Positions 16,555 to 25,577 of a DNA stretch of 37,729 nucleotides are shown here, piece after piece. The first letter of the stretch is position 1. The number at the start of each line of letters is the position of its first letter. A program made the translations under genes and the position numbers. The stretch comes from AP-15 sp035570935 (GTDB lineage Bacteria; Pseudomonadota; Alphaproteobacteria; ATCC43930; CGMCC-115725). The stretch lies in assembly GCA_035570935.1 (NCBI GenBank), contig DATMKU010000413.1, positions 1 through 37,729 on the forward strand, in the 5' to 3' direction. A model generated the notes under the pieces. It was not told the origin of the DNA, ran no database searches, and saw only the letters and a program-made list of their open reading frames with translations.

Positions 16555-17498
16555 CCCGGCGGGGCCCGTTCCGGCGGGCCGGCCACCAATAGGCCGAGGG
16601 TCGCCGCGATCGACAAGGTCACCGGCGTTTCGATGATGACGATCAGCAGCTTGGCGTGATCGGGCGGATAGGCGAGGAAGGCGCCGGCCACGGCGAATCC
16701 GGCTAAACCGATCGCCAGAAAGACAGCCGGCCCGGCAACCAGCGCGAGGCGCAGCCAGCGCCGATCAATCGGCGGCGCATCGACGAGCCCAGCCATCATA
16801 GCAAGGAGCCACATCGCCGCAAGCACTGTGGCGCCCTGGAATTCGCCTCCTGGGGCGACAGCCCCGACCCAGAACAAGTGAATCCCGACAAGAACCCCGA
16901 GCGGCGGCAACAGCCGCGCTAAAAACACCAGCATGCCGTTCGGGTCTTCGTGCTGCCGCAACCCCGGCCGGCCGCCCCAAAAGCGGTCCGGGGCCAACGA
17001 CCAGATACCGACCAACGCGAGCAGCAGCACCACCACTTCGAGCAGGGTGTCAATCGCGCGGTAGGCCATCAGTACGGCGGTGACCGGGTTGCCGAGGCCG
17101 GTCTGGGCGAGTTGCGCGGCCGCCTGCGGCGCCAGCGTCGGCGCGGGATCGGGTAACAGCAACACAATCGCGGCGAGCCCCGCCGTCACCACTACGCAGG
17201 CGACAGCGGCGGCAAGCCGAAGGATCGCGCGCGGCTGTTCGATGCCCGCCGCGGCGGCGTCGCCGCGTAGGTGGGAGCAAGCAGCGACGAGCAGCCCACC
17301 GGTCACGCCGCTGCCGATCGCGGCCTCGGTCAGCGCCACATCGGGCGCGGCAAGGCGCACCCAGACCAGCGCCAGCAACAGCCCGAACGCGACAAAGCCG
17401 ACAATAGCGGCAAAAGCGTCGCGCGCGACGATCGTCCAGGCGGCAACGGCGAGGACCGCGAGGCCGAGGATGGCGTCGAGAGCGAAAGCCAGGCTCAC
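16551..17498 (-). CDS. mrpB: Fused MbhD/MbhE (MrpA C-terminal) and MnhB subunit
   Basis: A 315-residue membrane protein combining parts that are usually separate. Residues about 1-80 match the DUF4040/MbhD domain (motif APDVALTEAAIG); about 85-180 match MbhE (NPVTAVLMAYRAIDTLLE); about 190-310 match MnhB/MrpB (GIHLFWVGAVAPGGEFQGAT). In ordinary Mrp systems the first two domains form the C-terminus of MrpA and MnhB is a separate protein. The open frame extends far upstream, but a GTG at 17498 overlaps the mrpG stop as GTGA and begins exactly at the MbhD domain, so that start was chosen. The acidic residue in the TEAAIG helix is present. The fusion should hold the lateral core of the antiporter together. 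Confidence 0.85.
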   Translation of the reverse strand: MSLAFALDAILGLAVLAVAAWTIVARDAFAAIVGFVAFGLLLALVWVRLAAPDVALTEAAIGSGVTGGLLVAACSHLRGDAAAAGIEQPRAILRLAAAVACVVVTAGLAAIVLLLPDPAPTLAPQAAAQLAQTGLGNPVTAVLMAYRAIDTLLEVVVLLLALVGIWSLAPDRFWGGRPGLRQHEDPNGMLVFLARLLPPLGVLVGIHLFWVGAVAPGGEFQGATVLAAMWLLAMMAGLVDAPPIDRRWLRLALVAGPAVFLAIGLAGFAVAGAFLAYPPDHAKLLIVIIETPVTLSIAATLGLLVAGPPERAPPG

Positions 17499-17788
17499 GC
17501 CGGCGGCCCGTCCGGGCGGGCAGCGAGCGCGATCAGTTGGGTGACGACGGCGCCGGCCAGCAGGGCGAGCAGCCAGACGCCGATCAGCTTTAGCGCGGTG
17601 AGCGGCCCCTCCGCCTGAAACAGCAAACCGAATACGATCAGGCCGAGCCCGAGATTGTCCGCCTTGGTCAGCGCGTGCAGCCGGCTCAGCGCATCCGGGA
17701 AGCGCAGCAGCCCGACCGTGCCCGCCAGAAAAAAGAAGGCTCCGGCCGAGACCGCGGCGATCGTCAAGGCATCGAGGACGAGCCTCAT
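17495..17788 (-). CDS. mrpG: Mrp antiporter subunit G
   Basis: A 97-residue protein with three hydrophobic helices. The segment GTVGLLRFPDALSRLHALTKADNLG is the MnhG signature (GxxGLxRxPDxxxRLHAxTKA). It is an essential small subunit of the Mrp Na+/H+ antiporter. Its ATG overlaps the mrpF stop by four bases and its stop overlaps the GTG start of the fused mrpB gene. Confidence 0.95.
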   Translation of the reverse strand: MRLVLDALTIAAVSAGAFFFLAGTVGLLRFPDALSRLHALTKADNLGLGLIVFGLLFQAEGPLTALKLIGVWLLALLAGAVVTQLIALAARPDGPPA

Positions 17789-18072
17789 TCCCTGCCCGCC
17801 CGCGCGGGATCGTCCGCGACCCGATGCCCGGCGGCTTTGGCAAAAGCGACCGAGATAAACGCCGCCAGCAATCCCAGCACCAGCGCGACATCGACCACTC
17901 CAGGCATCGCGACGGCTTGTGCCAGCAGCAGCAAGACGGCAATACCGCCGGTGCCGAGCAGCTGCGCCGCCATGATGCGGTCCGCCTCTTCCGGGCCGCG
18001 CGCGACGCGGACCAGCCCCAGCGCCACCAGCGCCAGCACGACGGCCGCGGCGGCGAGTAGAAAATCAGCCAT
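17785..18072 (-). CDS. mrpF: Mrp antiporter subunit F
   Basis: A 95-residue protein with three helices, matching MnhF: the loop VARGPEEADRIMAAQLLGT corresponds to the family's RGPxxxDRIxAxxxxxT, including the conserved Asp. It is a small membrane subunit of the Mrp complex. It overlaps mrpE by eight bases upstream and mrpG by four downstream, so the genes are probably translated together. Confidence 0.94.
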   Translation of the reverse strand: MADFLLAAAAVVLALVALGLVRVARGPEEADRIMAAQLLGTGGIAVLLLLAQAVAMPGVVDVALVLGLLAAFISVAFAKAAGHRVADDPARAGRE

Positions 18073-18580
18073 CGCCGGGCGCTCCGCCGATGATGCGAAC
18101 CAGCATCGCCTCCTCGGCCGCGAGCTGCGCCGCGACCGGCTGCCGCGTGTCGAGACAATGGATGACGAGCGCGCCTGTCTGGTCCTGGCCCGCCGGAACC
18201 GTGCCCGGCAACAGGCTAGTCAGCGTGGTAAAGACGTTTCGCCTCGGACCCTCGCGAAGCCCCACGGGGTAGCGCACGAACCCCGGATTGAGCGGCAAAC
18301 GAGGATCGAGCGCCCGGCGCGCAACATCCGCTCCGGCGACGACGGACTGACCCAGAAACCGCAGCGCAAACCGGGCCAAGGCGAGCATCTGGAGCCGGTT
18401 TCCGCCGGGAGGCAGCAGACGCAGGCTGGCCCAAGTCGCCGCCAGCGCCGCCGCAATTCCTGGCATCAGGTCGATCGGGCCGCCGCCAGAGAGAACCACC
18501 CAGATGGCGAAAAAAGAGATCCCTCGGACGATCGCCGGCCGCAGCGAGAGCGCATCCGCAGCATTGCCGTAGCCGGTCAT
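18065..18580 (-). CDS. mrpE: Mrp antiporter subunit E
   Basis: A 171-residue protein with two N-terminal helices (ISFFAIWVVLSGGG and LMPGIAAALAATWASLRLLP) and a soluble C-terminal domain containing TTLTSLLPGTVPAG and ALVIHCLDTR, which match MrpE/MnhE. The C-terminal domain probably lies in the cytoplasm. The open frame runs much further upstream inside the RND gene; the start at 18580 was chosen because its ATG overlaps the RND stop as ATGA. It is the first Mrp gene, directly coupled to the efflux pump gene. Confidence 0.9.
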   Translation of the reverse strand: MTGYGNAADALSLRPAIVRGISFFAIWVVLSGGGPIDLMPGIAAALAATWASLRLLPPGGNRLQMLALARFALRFLGQSVVAGADVARRALDPRLPLNPGFVRYPVGLREGPRRNVFTTLTSLLPGTVPAGQDQTGALVIHCLDTRQPVAAQLAAEEAMLVRIIGGAPGDG

Positions 18581-21500
18581 CGCGGCGACGCCTCGGCGGC
18601 CACCGGGCCGCCTTTGGTGGCGGAGGCGTCGGATGGCGACGCCCCACGGCGCTCGAACCAGGTGACGTAAAGCGTCGGCAAAAAGACCAGCGTCAGCAGC
18701 GAAGCGACCAGGAGGCCGCCCATGATGGCAAACGCCATCGCTCCCCAAAAGACCGTGAAGGCGATCGGGATCAGCCCCAGCACGGTCGACGACGCGGTCA
18801 ACAGGATCGGCCTGAAGCGCGAGGTCGACGCCTCGACCACCGCTTCGCGCACCGCCATTCCCGCGCGCCGCTCGGCTTCGATCTGCTCGATCAGGATCAC
18901 CGCATTTTTGGCGATCATGCCGACAAGCGCGAGAACCCCCAGGATCGCGACAAAGCCGAGCGGCTGTCCCGAGATCAGCAACGCCGCGACAACGCCGATC
19001 AGGCCTAGCGGCACGACGCTCAAGACAATCCCGAGCCGCTGAAAGCTGCGCAGCTGGAACATCAGGATGGTCAGCACCAAGAGCAGCATGTACGGAACCA
19101 CGGCAAAAACCGAGTCGCGGGATTTGGCGCTTTCCTCGGCGATCCCGCCGAGCTCGATGCGATAGCCGGGCGCCAGTCCGGCCGACAGTTTGTCGATCGC
19201 CGGTTGGAGCTGGGAGATGACCGTCTCCGGCAACACGCCGGGGGCGACATCCGCCTGCACCGTCAGCATCGGCACGCGGTCGCGGCGCCAGACCAGCGGG
19301 TATTCCTGCGTGTAGTCGAAGGTCGCGATCTGGTTGAGCGGCACGTTGCGCCCGTTGGGCAGCGGCAGTTGCAGGGTGCGCAACGTGTCGATCGACAAGG
19401 TCTGACCGCCCTCCTGGCGCACGACGACATTGACGAGGTAAATGTTGTCGCGCACCTGGGTGACGGTGGTGCCGGAGATCGCCGTGTTGAGGACGGTGGC
19501 GACCGCCGCCGAACTCAGTCCCAGGCGCCGCGCCTCGTCCTGGTCCACCTGCACCCGCAGCTGGCGCTGCGGCTCCATCCACTGAAAATTGATCCGGCGT
19601 GCGTCCGGCGCGGTCGCGATCACCTGCGCCACCTGCATCGCGGTATCGCGCAGTTTCTCCAGATCCGGGCCCAACACGCGATATTGCAATGGCCAACCAA
19701 CGGGCGGCCCGAGCTCGAGCGGGTAGACGCGCCCAACGACATTCGGAAATTCGTCCGACAGCAGCTTTTCGAGCTGGGATTGGAGCCGCTGGCGCGCGGC
19801 GATGCTGTTCGTGACGATCACCACCTGGCCGAAGAACGGGTTCGCCAGCTGCACATTCAGCGGAAGGTAGAAGCGGGGCGCCCCGCGGCCGACATAGCTG
19901 CTGAAGTGATCGATGTCGGCATCGCCTTTAAGGTGCTGCTCGAGGCGCTCGACATTGCTCTCGGTGGCGTAGATCGAAGCGTTCTGCGGGAGGTTGAGGT
20001 CGACGAGCAGCTCGACGCGGTCGGACGGCGGAAAAAACTGCCGCGGCACCAGGCCAAGCCCGGCGACGGAGAGGACAAAGGCCGCGAGGCTGACGGCAAA
20101 CGTCACCCATCTGCCCCGGATCGCCAGCCCGAGAAAGCCGCGATAGGCACCGAGCACGCGGCTCGGCTTTGCCTGTTGCCCCGGCTTTGGCGGGCGCAGC
20201 AGCATCGTGCCGAGCAGCGGGGCGAAGATCACGGCGACAAACCACGACGCGATCAGCGCGATCGCCACGACCGCGAAGATCGAAAAGGTATATTCCCCGG
20301 CCGAGCTTTGGGCGAAGCCGATCGGCACAAAGCCGGCGATCGTCACCAGGGTTCCGGACAGCATCGCAAAGGCGAGGGCCCGATAGGCATAGACCGCCGC
20401 GACCTGCATGGCGTCGCCGGCGGCAAGCCGCCGCGTCATCGCGTCGATTGTGGTCATCGCGTCGTCGACGAGCAGGGTCAGGGCGATGATCAGCGCGCCG
20501 AGCGAGATGCGCTGCAGGTCGATGCCGACCATCGACATCACCGGAAAGACGATCGCCAGGGTTAGCGGAATGGCGATTGCAACCACCGAGCCGGCGCGTA
20601 CGCCGAGTGCCAGAAAGCTGACCGCGAGGACGATGACGATCGCCTGCCACAGCGAACTGGTGAAGTCGGTGATCGCGTGATCGACGATTTCGGCCTGGTC
20701 GGCGACCAATGTCGGCTGGATGCCGATCGGCAGATTGGCGGTGATCCGGCTCATCGCGGCCTTGATGTTGCTGCCCAGCGCCAGGATATCGCCGCCGCCG
20801 CGCATCGCGATGGCAAGCCCGATCGCCGGTTTTCCGTTGACCCGGAACATCGGCTGCGGCGGGTCGGTGTAGCCGCGGCGCACCTCGGCGACATCGCGCA
20901 GCCGCAGGATCCGCCCTCCCGAGGCGAAGTTGACGTCGCGGACATCCTGCTCGGAGGTGAACGCGCCGGAGACTTGCAGCGATATCGCTTCCTCGCCGGT
21001 GCGCAGCACCCCCGAAGGGCGCACGATATTTTGCGCCTGCAGGGCTGCGACCAATGTGCTCGGATCGATGCCCAGGCTGGCGAGCTTCGTGAGCGAGAAG
21101 TCGACGTAGATCACTTCATCCTGAGCGCCGAGCACGTCGATCTTCGAGACGTCGGGTATTTTCAAAAGTTCGCTGCGGATGTTCTCCACGTAGTCGCGCA
21201 ATTCGCGGAAGGTGAATCCGTCCGCAGTAAAGCCGTAGATCGTGCCGTAGGTATCGCCGAACTCGTCGTTGAAGAACGGGCCGACGACGCCTTGCGGCAG
21301 CGTTTGCCGCATGTCGCCGATCTTTTTGCGCACGTCGTACCAGGCGTCCTCGACAGCGCGCCCGTGCACGCTGCCGAGAAGGTCGACGAAGATCACCGTT
21401 CGGCCGGCGGTGGTGTAGCTGCGCAATACGTCAAGATGCGGCACCTCCTGCAAGGTGCGTTCGAGCCGCTCCGTCACCTGCAGCAGCGTCTCGTCGAGCG

Positions 21501-21672
21501 TGGCGCCCGGCCACTGCGCCTGCACGACCATCGTGCGGATCGTGAACACCGGGTCCTCCGCCCGGCCGAGGCGCAAAAACGACAGCGCCCCGGCGGCGAC
21601 GATCACGATCATCAAAAAGACGACGACCGAGCGATTGCGGATCGACCACTCGGAAAGGTTGAATCGGCTCAC
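18577..21672 (-). CDS. RND efflux pump, inner-membrane permease
   Basis: A 1031-residue proton-driven pump of the AcrB-like RND superfamily, with 12 helices and two large periplasmic loops. Proton-relay residues are present: Asp403-Asp404 in TM4 (LLVDDAMTT) and Lys922 in TM10 (GMIAKNAVILI). The VDDA form, rather than the DEE-type of heavy-metal pumps, points to export of organic compounds such as drugs, solvents or lipids. The start is a GTG that overlaps the stop of the adaptor gene (GTGA). No outer-membrane channel gene is in the window, so a TolC-like partner must lie elsewhere. It is followed directly by the Mrp genes, an unusual pairing. Confidence 0.93.
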   Translation of the reverse strand: MSRFNLSEWSIRNRSVVVFLMIVIVAAGALSFLRLGRAEDPVFTIRTMVVQAQWPGATLDETLLQVTERLERTLQEVPHLDVLRSYTTAGRTVIFVDLLGSVHGRAVEDAWYDVRKKIGDMRQTLPQGVVGPFFNDEFGDTYGTIYGFTADGFTFRELRDYVENIRSELLKIPDVSKIDVLGAQDEVIYVDFSLTKLASLGIDPSTLVAALQAQNIVRPSGVLRTGEEAISLQVSGAFTSEQDVRDVNFASGGRILRLRDVAEVRRGYTDPPQPMFRVNGKPAIGLAIAMRGGGDILALGSNIKAAMSRITANLPIGIQPTLVADQAEIVDHAITDFTSSLWQAIVIVLAVSFLALGVRAGSVVAIAIPLTLAIVFPVMSMVGIDLQRISLGALIIALTLLVDDAMTTIDAMTRRLAAGDAMQVAAVYAYRALAFAMLSGTLVTIAGFVPIGFAQSSAGEYTFSIFAVVAIALIASWFVAVIFAPLLGTMLLRPPKPGQQAKPSRVLGAYRGFLGLAIRGRWVTFAVSLAAFVLSVAGLGLVPRQFFPPSDRVELLVDLNLPQNASIYATESNVERLEQHLKGDADIDHFSSYVGRGAPRFYLPLNVQLANPFFGQVVIVTNSIAARQRLQSQLEKLLSDEFPNVVGRVYPLELGPPVGWPLQYRVLGPDLEKLRDTAMQVAQVIATAPDARRINFQWMEPQRQLRVQVDQDEARRLGLSSAAVATVLNTAISGTTVTQVRDNIYLVNVVVRQEGGQTLSIDTLRTLQLPLPNGRNVPLNQIATFDYTQEYPLVWRRDRVPMLTVQADVAPGVLPETVISQLQPAIDKLSAGLAPGYRIELGGIAEESAKSRDSVFAVVPYMLLLVLTILMFQLRSFQRLGIVLSVVPLGLIGVVAALLISGQPLGFVAILGVLALVGMIAKNAVILIEQIEAERRAGMAVREAVVEASTSRFRPILLTASSTVLGLIPIAFTVFWGAMAFAIMGGLLVASLLTLVFLPTLYVTWFERRGASPSDASATKGGPVAAEASPR

Positions 21673-22757
21673 GATGCCGCGCCGAGCAGCCTGACCTTCT
21701 CACCCGGCCGCAATGACTGCACGCCAGCGGTGACGACGACATCGCCGGGCTCCAGTCCTTGTCCGACGATCACCTGCGCCAGGTCGTAGCTGGCGACATC
21801 GACCGGGTGCAATGACACGGTGCTGGCCTTGGGGTCGACAATCCATACCGCCGGCTGGCCCTGCGCGCGGGTCAACGCCGACGCCGGGATCGCGATCTCG
21901 GCAGCACCCTCCTGGGTGATCGTCCCGGTCACCGTCGAACCGAGCCGCATCGCGTCGGGCGGATTGTCGAGCCCGACCCTGACCCGGAACGTGCGCGTCA
22001 CCGGATCGGCCTGGGGCGCCACCTCGCGCACCCGCCCCGTCGCCCGCACCGAGGGATCGCTGGCCAGCACCACATTGACGACCGGGTCATAGGGTGCACC
22101 CTGGATAACCCGCGCCGGGACATCGAACACGGCGTCGCGGCCGCCCTCGCGCGCCAACTGCACGACCGTTCGTCCCGCCGGCACCACCTCGCCGGGTTCG
22201 GCGCCGACGGCGGTGACATGACCGGACGCATCGGCAACGAGCTCGGTGTAAGAGAGATTGTCCTCGGCCGTCGCCGCCTGGGCCCGCGCGGCGTCGACCT
22301 GCGCCTGCGCCGCCTGCATTGCGTGCATTGCCTGGTCGTGGCGGACGCGGGTGGTCCATCCGCCGCGCAGCAATTCGTCCTGCCGGTTGAAATCGTTGCG
22401 CGCCTTGGTCAGCAGGCTCTGCGCGGCGGCGAGATTGGCGCGCGCCGCGCGAAGTGCGTTTTGCGCCGGATCCGGTTCAAGCCGCGCCACGACCTGCCCG
22501 GCCTTGACCCGGTCCCCGACGTTTACCGAGCGCCCGATCATTCGGCCGCCAACCCGGAAGGACAGGCTGACTTCGGTCTCCGCCTCGATTTGGCCGGTCA
22601 GCGAGACCGTTTCGCCCGCTTCCTGGCGCTCGACGGTGACGACCCGCACCGGGCGTGGCTGCGCCGCCTCTGGCTTCTCCGACGGCTTGCACGACGCCAG
22701 CCCGATCGCGACGGCCGGCAAAAGCCACCAGAGCCAAAGGGAACTGCGATTTCTCAC
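21669..22757 (-). CDS. RND efflux periplasmic adaptor (membrane fusion protein), lipoprotein
   Basis: A 362-residue HlyD/AcrA-like adaptor joining the RND pump to an outer-membrane channel. Residues 1-23 are a signal with lipobox GLASC (Cys23), so it is probably anchored to the inner membrane by lipid. The lipoyl-like half-motif VSLSFRVGGRMIGRSVNVGD, an alpha-helical hairpin (about 100-170, rich in Ala and Gln), the second lipoyl half (ADASGHVTAVGAEPGEVVPA) and beta-barrel segments follow in the family order. The open frame continues upstream without a break; a GTG at 22757 was chosen because ggggtgg precedes it and the signal peptide starts there. It is the first gene of the leftward operon, divergent from dapD. 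Confidence 0.9.
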   Translation of the reverse strand: MRNRSSLWLWWLLPAVAIGLASCKPSEKPEAAQPRPVRVVTVERQEAGETVSLTGQIEAETEVSLSFRVGGRMIGRSVNVGDRVKAGQVVARLEPDPAQNALRAARANLAAAQSLLTKARNDFNRQDELLRGGWTTRVRHDQAMHAMQAAQAQVDAARAQAATAEDNLSYTELVADASGHVTAVGAEPGEVVPAGRTVVQLAREGGRDAVFDVPARVIQGAPYDPVVNVVLASDPSVRATGRVREVAPQADPVTRTFRVRVGLDNPPDAMRLGSTVTGTITQEGAAEIAIPASALTRAQGQPAVWIVDPKASTVSLHPVDVASYDLAQVIVGQGLEPGDVVVTAGVQSLRPGEKVRLLGAAS

Positions 22758-22965
22758 GGATCCACCCCGAGGATTTCTTAACCCGCGGCTCTGCCGGTCG
22801 CAAGCGGCATCGCGAGCGAGGGCTGCCCCGTCGCTGCCTGGCACCGGCGGCGATGACGCATTTGCGTGGGCGCCCGAAGGGAGCACGCCTGCCCAGGTTG
22901 ACACCGCCGGGGCGGCTCGATCATGGTGCGCCGCGCACGCTCCAGCACCCGCCGCGGAAGACCCC

Positions 22966-23823
22966 ATGACCGACGCCGATCTCGCCGCCACCGTCGATGC
23001 CGCCTGGGAGGGGCGCGACGGCGTTTCACCCGCGACCCGCGGCGCCTGGCGCGACGCGGTGGAGGCAGCGTTGGAGGGCCTCGACAGCGGCGCGCTGCGC
23101 GTCGCCGACAAGACCGCGCAGGGCTGGAAGGTTCATCAATGGCTTAAAAAAGCGGTGCTGCTGTCGTTTCGCCTGAACGACATGGTCGAGATCCCGGGCG
23201 GCCCGGTCGATCCCGAGCGCGGCGCCGCCAAATGGTGGGACAAGGTGCCGTCCAAATTCGCCGGCTGGTCGTCGAACCGTTTCCGCGATGCCGGGTTTCG
23301 CGCGGTGCCGGGCAGCATCGTCCGCCGCTCGGCCTATATCGCACCCAGTGTCGTGCTGATGCCGAGTTTTGTGAACGTCGGCGCCTATGTCGACAGGGGG
23401 ACGATGGTCGACACCTGGGCGACGGTTGGCTCCTGCGCGCAGATCGGCGAGAACTGCCACCTCTCGGGCGGAGTCGGCATCGGCGGCGTGCTCGAGCCGT
23501 TGCAGGCCGAGCCGGTCATCATCGAGGACAACTGCTTTATCGGCGCGCGCAGCGAGGTCGTCGAGGGCGTCATCGTCGAACAGGGCTCGGTGCTGGCAAT
23601 GGGCACCTTTATCAGCGCCACGACCAAGATCGTCGACCGCAACACCGGTGACATTCATATCGGCCGCGTGCCGGCCTATTCGGTGGTGGTGCCGGGGTCG
23701 CTGCCGGGCAGGCCGTTGCCCGACGGCAGTCCCGGCCCGAGCCTTTATTGCGCGGTCATCGTCAAGACTGTCGACGAGCAGACCCGCGCCAAGACCGCGA
23801 TCAACGATCTCTTGCGCGAATGA
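22966..23823 (+). CDS. dapD: 2,3,4,5-tetrahydropyridine-2,6-dicarboxylate N-succinyltransferase
   Basis: A 285-residue enzyme that succinylates tetrahydrodipicolinate using succinyl-CoA in the lysine/diaminopimelate pathway. An N-terminal helical domain (about 1-100) precedes a left-handed beta-helix of hexapeptide repeats (RRSAYIAPSVVLMPSFVNVG, VDTWATVGSCAQIG, GGVGIGGVLEPLQA, GARSEVVEGVIVEQGSVLAM). These are DapD hallmarks. The open frame extends upstream, but the ATG at 22966 has ggaag five bases before it and gives the usual family length. A TTGACA sequence at 22898-22903 may be part of its promoter, though no good -10 follows. It overlaps dapE by four bases. Confidence 0.96.
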   Translation: MTDADLAATVDAAWEGRDGVSPATRGAWRDAVEAALEGLDSGALRVADKTAQGWKVHQWLKKAVLLSFRLNDMVEIPGGPVDPERGAAKWWDKVPSKFAGWSSNRFRDAGFRAVPGSIVRRSAYIAPSVVLMPSFVNVGAYVDRGTMVDTWATVGSCAQIGENCHLSGGVGIGGVLEPLQAEPVIIEDNCFIGARSEVVEGVIVEQGSVLAMGTFISATTKIVDRNTGDIHIGRVPAYSVVVPGSLPGRPLPDGSPGPSLYCAVIVKTVDEQTRAKTAINDLLRE

Positions 23824-24983
23824 GGAACGCGGCACTCGATCCGGCCGCCCTCGCCGCTGAGCTGATCCGCCGGCCGAGCGTCACCCCCAGGGACGAGGGC
23901 GCCATCGCCATCGTCGCCTCGCATCTCGAGGATCTCGGCTTCACCTGCCATCGTTTGGTGTTTGGGGACGGCGGCGACGCGATCGTCAACCTCTACGCTC
24001 GCCATGGCGAGGGCCGGCCCAATCTATGTTTTGCCGGGCATACCGACGTGGTGCCGCCGGGAGCGCCGGAGGCGTGGTCGCTCGACCCGTTCGGCGCCGG
24101 CTTGCGTGACGGCGCGCTGTGGGGCCGCGGTGCGGTCGACATGAAGGGCGCGATCGCCGCGTTTATCGCTGCCGCCCAGCATTGGCTCGCCGGACGCGAG
24201 CCGGGCTCGGACGGCTCGATCAGCCTCCTGATCACCGGCGACGAGGAAGCCGCGGGGGTCAACGGCACCAAGAAAGTGCTCGAATGGTTGGCGGCGCGCG
24301 GCGAGAGGCTCGATGCCTGTCTCGTCGGCGAGCCGACTTCGGCCAGCGTCCTCGGCGATATGATCAAGATCGGCCGGCGCGGCAGCCTGACCGGGCGGCT
24401 GACCGCGCATGGCGTGCAGGGCCACACCGCCTACCCGCAACTCGCCGACAATGCCGCCCATCGCCTGGTGGCGATGTTGCATGCCTTGACCAGCGCCGAA
24501 CTCGACCGCGGGTCCGAGCATTTCCAGCCTTCGACCCTTCAGGTCTCGACGATCGACATTGGCAATCCGGCGGCGAACGTAATCCCGGCCGAGGCAAGGG
24601 CGGTGTTCAACATCCGCTTCAACGATCGCTGGAACGGAGATCGCCTGAAAAATTGGCTGGAAGAGCGGCTCGATATGGCGGATTGCGGCGGTCGCCATAC
24701 CCTCGACGTCTCGATCAGCGGCGAGTCGTTTCTGGCTTCCCGCGGCATCGTCAGCGACCCGCTCGCCGAGGCGATCCGCCGCGTCACCGGACGCGCGGCC
24801 GAATTCAGCACCACCGGCGGCACCTCCGACGCGCGCTTCATCCACCCCTATTGCCCGGTCGCCGAATTCGGCCTCGTCGGCCAGACCATGCACAAGATCG
24901 ACGAGCGGGTCGATCTCGCCGACCTTGCCGCCCTGACCGAAATCTACCGAACCTTCCTCGAACTGTTCTTTCAGAAGTCCTGA
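23820..24983 (+). CDS. dapE: Succinyl-diaminopimelate desuccinylase
   Basis: A 387-residue M20 metallopeptidase-fold enzyme that removes succinate from N-succinyl-LL-diaminopimelate. Zinc ligands are visible: His in CFAGHTDVVPPG, Asp in WGRGAVDMKGA, Glu-Glu in ITGDEEAAG, and a late His in GLVGQTMHKID. The dimerisation domain lies around 180-295. It starts at an ATG overlapping the dapD stop (ATGA), so the two pathway enzymes are translationally coupled. The length fits the family. Confidence 0.96.
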   Translation: MRNAALDPAALAAELIRRPSVTPRDEGAIAIVASHLEDLGFTCHRLVFGDGGDAIVNLYARHGEGRPNLCFAGHTDVVPPGAPEAWSLDPFGAGLRDGALWGRGAVDMKGAIAAFIAAAQHWLAGREPGSDGSISLLITGDEEAAGVNGTKKVLEWLAARGERLDACLVGEPTSASVLGDMIKIGRRGSLTGRLTAHGVQGHTAYPQLADNAAHRLVAMLHALTSAELDRGSEHFQPSTLQVSTIDIGNPAANVIPAEARAVFNIRFNDRWNGDRLKNWLEERLDMADCGGRHTLDVSISGESFLASRGIVSDPLAEAIRRVTGRAAEFSTTGGTSDARFIHPYCPVAEFGLVGQTMHKIDERVDLADLAALTEIYRTFLELFFQKS

Positions 24984-25001
24984 TCAAGCGGCGAGTAGTT
25001 T

Positions 25002-25577
25002 ATGCCGGTGACGACATGGGCCGAGTTGCGATGGGCGCTGATCGGCTGCCTGCGGCTGGCGCGCGGCGATCGTGGCGGCCTTGCTTATTTTGACCGGTCG
25101 CTCGGCGGGTTCTGGCGCTCGTTTCTGTCCGGGTTTCTCAGCTACCCGTTCTTTCTCGTGCTGCTGACGATGCGGATCAGCCTTGCCGACTGGAACAGCG
25201 CCGGCGGCCTGCGGATCATTCTCGCCGAAACGATCGGTTATGTGATCTCGTGGGTCGCGTTCCCGCTCCTCATGCTCTCGGTGCTGCGCTGGATTGGGCG
25301 CGAGCATCGGTTTTTTGACTTTATGGTCCCCTACAATTGGTGTCAGCTGCCGCAAAGCGCTCTGTTTGTGCTGGTCGGCCTCGAATCCGAGACCGGGGCA
25401 TTCAGCGATCCGATTTCGCAGACAATCGAGATCGCCGCGGCAATCGCGGTGCTTCTCTACGAATGGTACATCGCCCGCGTCGCGTTGGAGGCGAGCGGTG
25501 CGGCTGCTACCTTGGTGGTGCTTGTCGATCTCGTGCTCGGCGTGGTGGTCACCCGCGCCGCCGGCAACCTCTACTGA
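25002..25577 (+). CDS. Small multi-span membrane protein, unknown function
   Basis: A 191-residue protein with about four to five hydrophobic segments (roughly 38-57, 73-98, 113-130, 142-158, 163-183). It begins MPVTTWAELRWALIGCLRLA and resembles in size and topology the Yip1-like membrane proteins, but no signature is certain. It follows dapE by 18 bases and is likely co-transcribed, without an evident role in lysine synthesis. Its end overlaps by seven bases the end of the convergent Ala/Pro-rich gene. Confidence 0.8.
   Translation: MPVTTWAELRWALIGCLRLARGDRGGLAYFDRSLGGFWRSFLSGFLSYPFFLVLLTMRISLADWNSAGGLRIILAETIGYVISWVAFPLLMLSVLRWIGREHRFFDFMVPYNWCQLPQSALFVLVGLESETGAFSDPISQTIEIAAAIAVLLYEWYIARVALEASGAAATLVVLVDLVLGVVVTRAAGNLY

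Noticed and set aside
16551..18158. One long leftward frame of 535 codons spanning mrpB, mrpG and mrpF
   Set aside because: Its upstream part is an out-of-frame reading of mrpG and mrpF; the real gene starts at the GTG at 17498.
22898..22920. TTGACA followed by a GC-rich inverted repeat before dapD
   Set aside because: No acceptable -10 box at 16-18 bases, so it is mentioned only in the dapD entry and not called as a promoter.
22258..22965. Rightward open frame continuing upstream of dapD
   Set aside because: It overlaps the RND adaptor gene on the other strand and has no DapD homology before the ATG at 22966.
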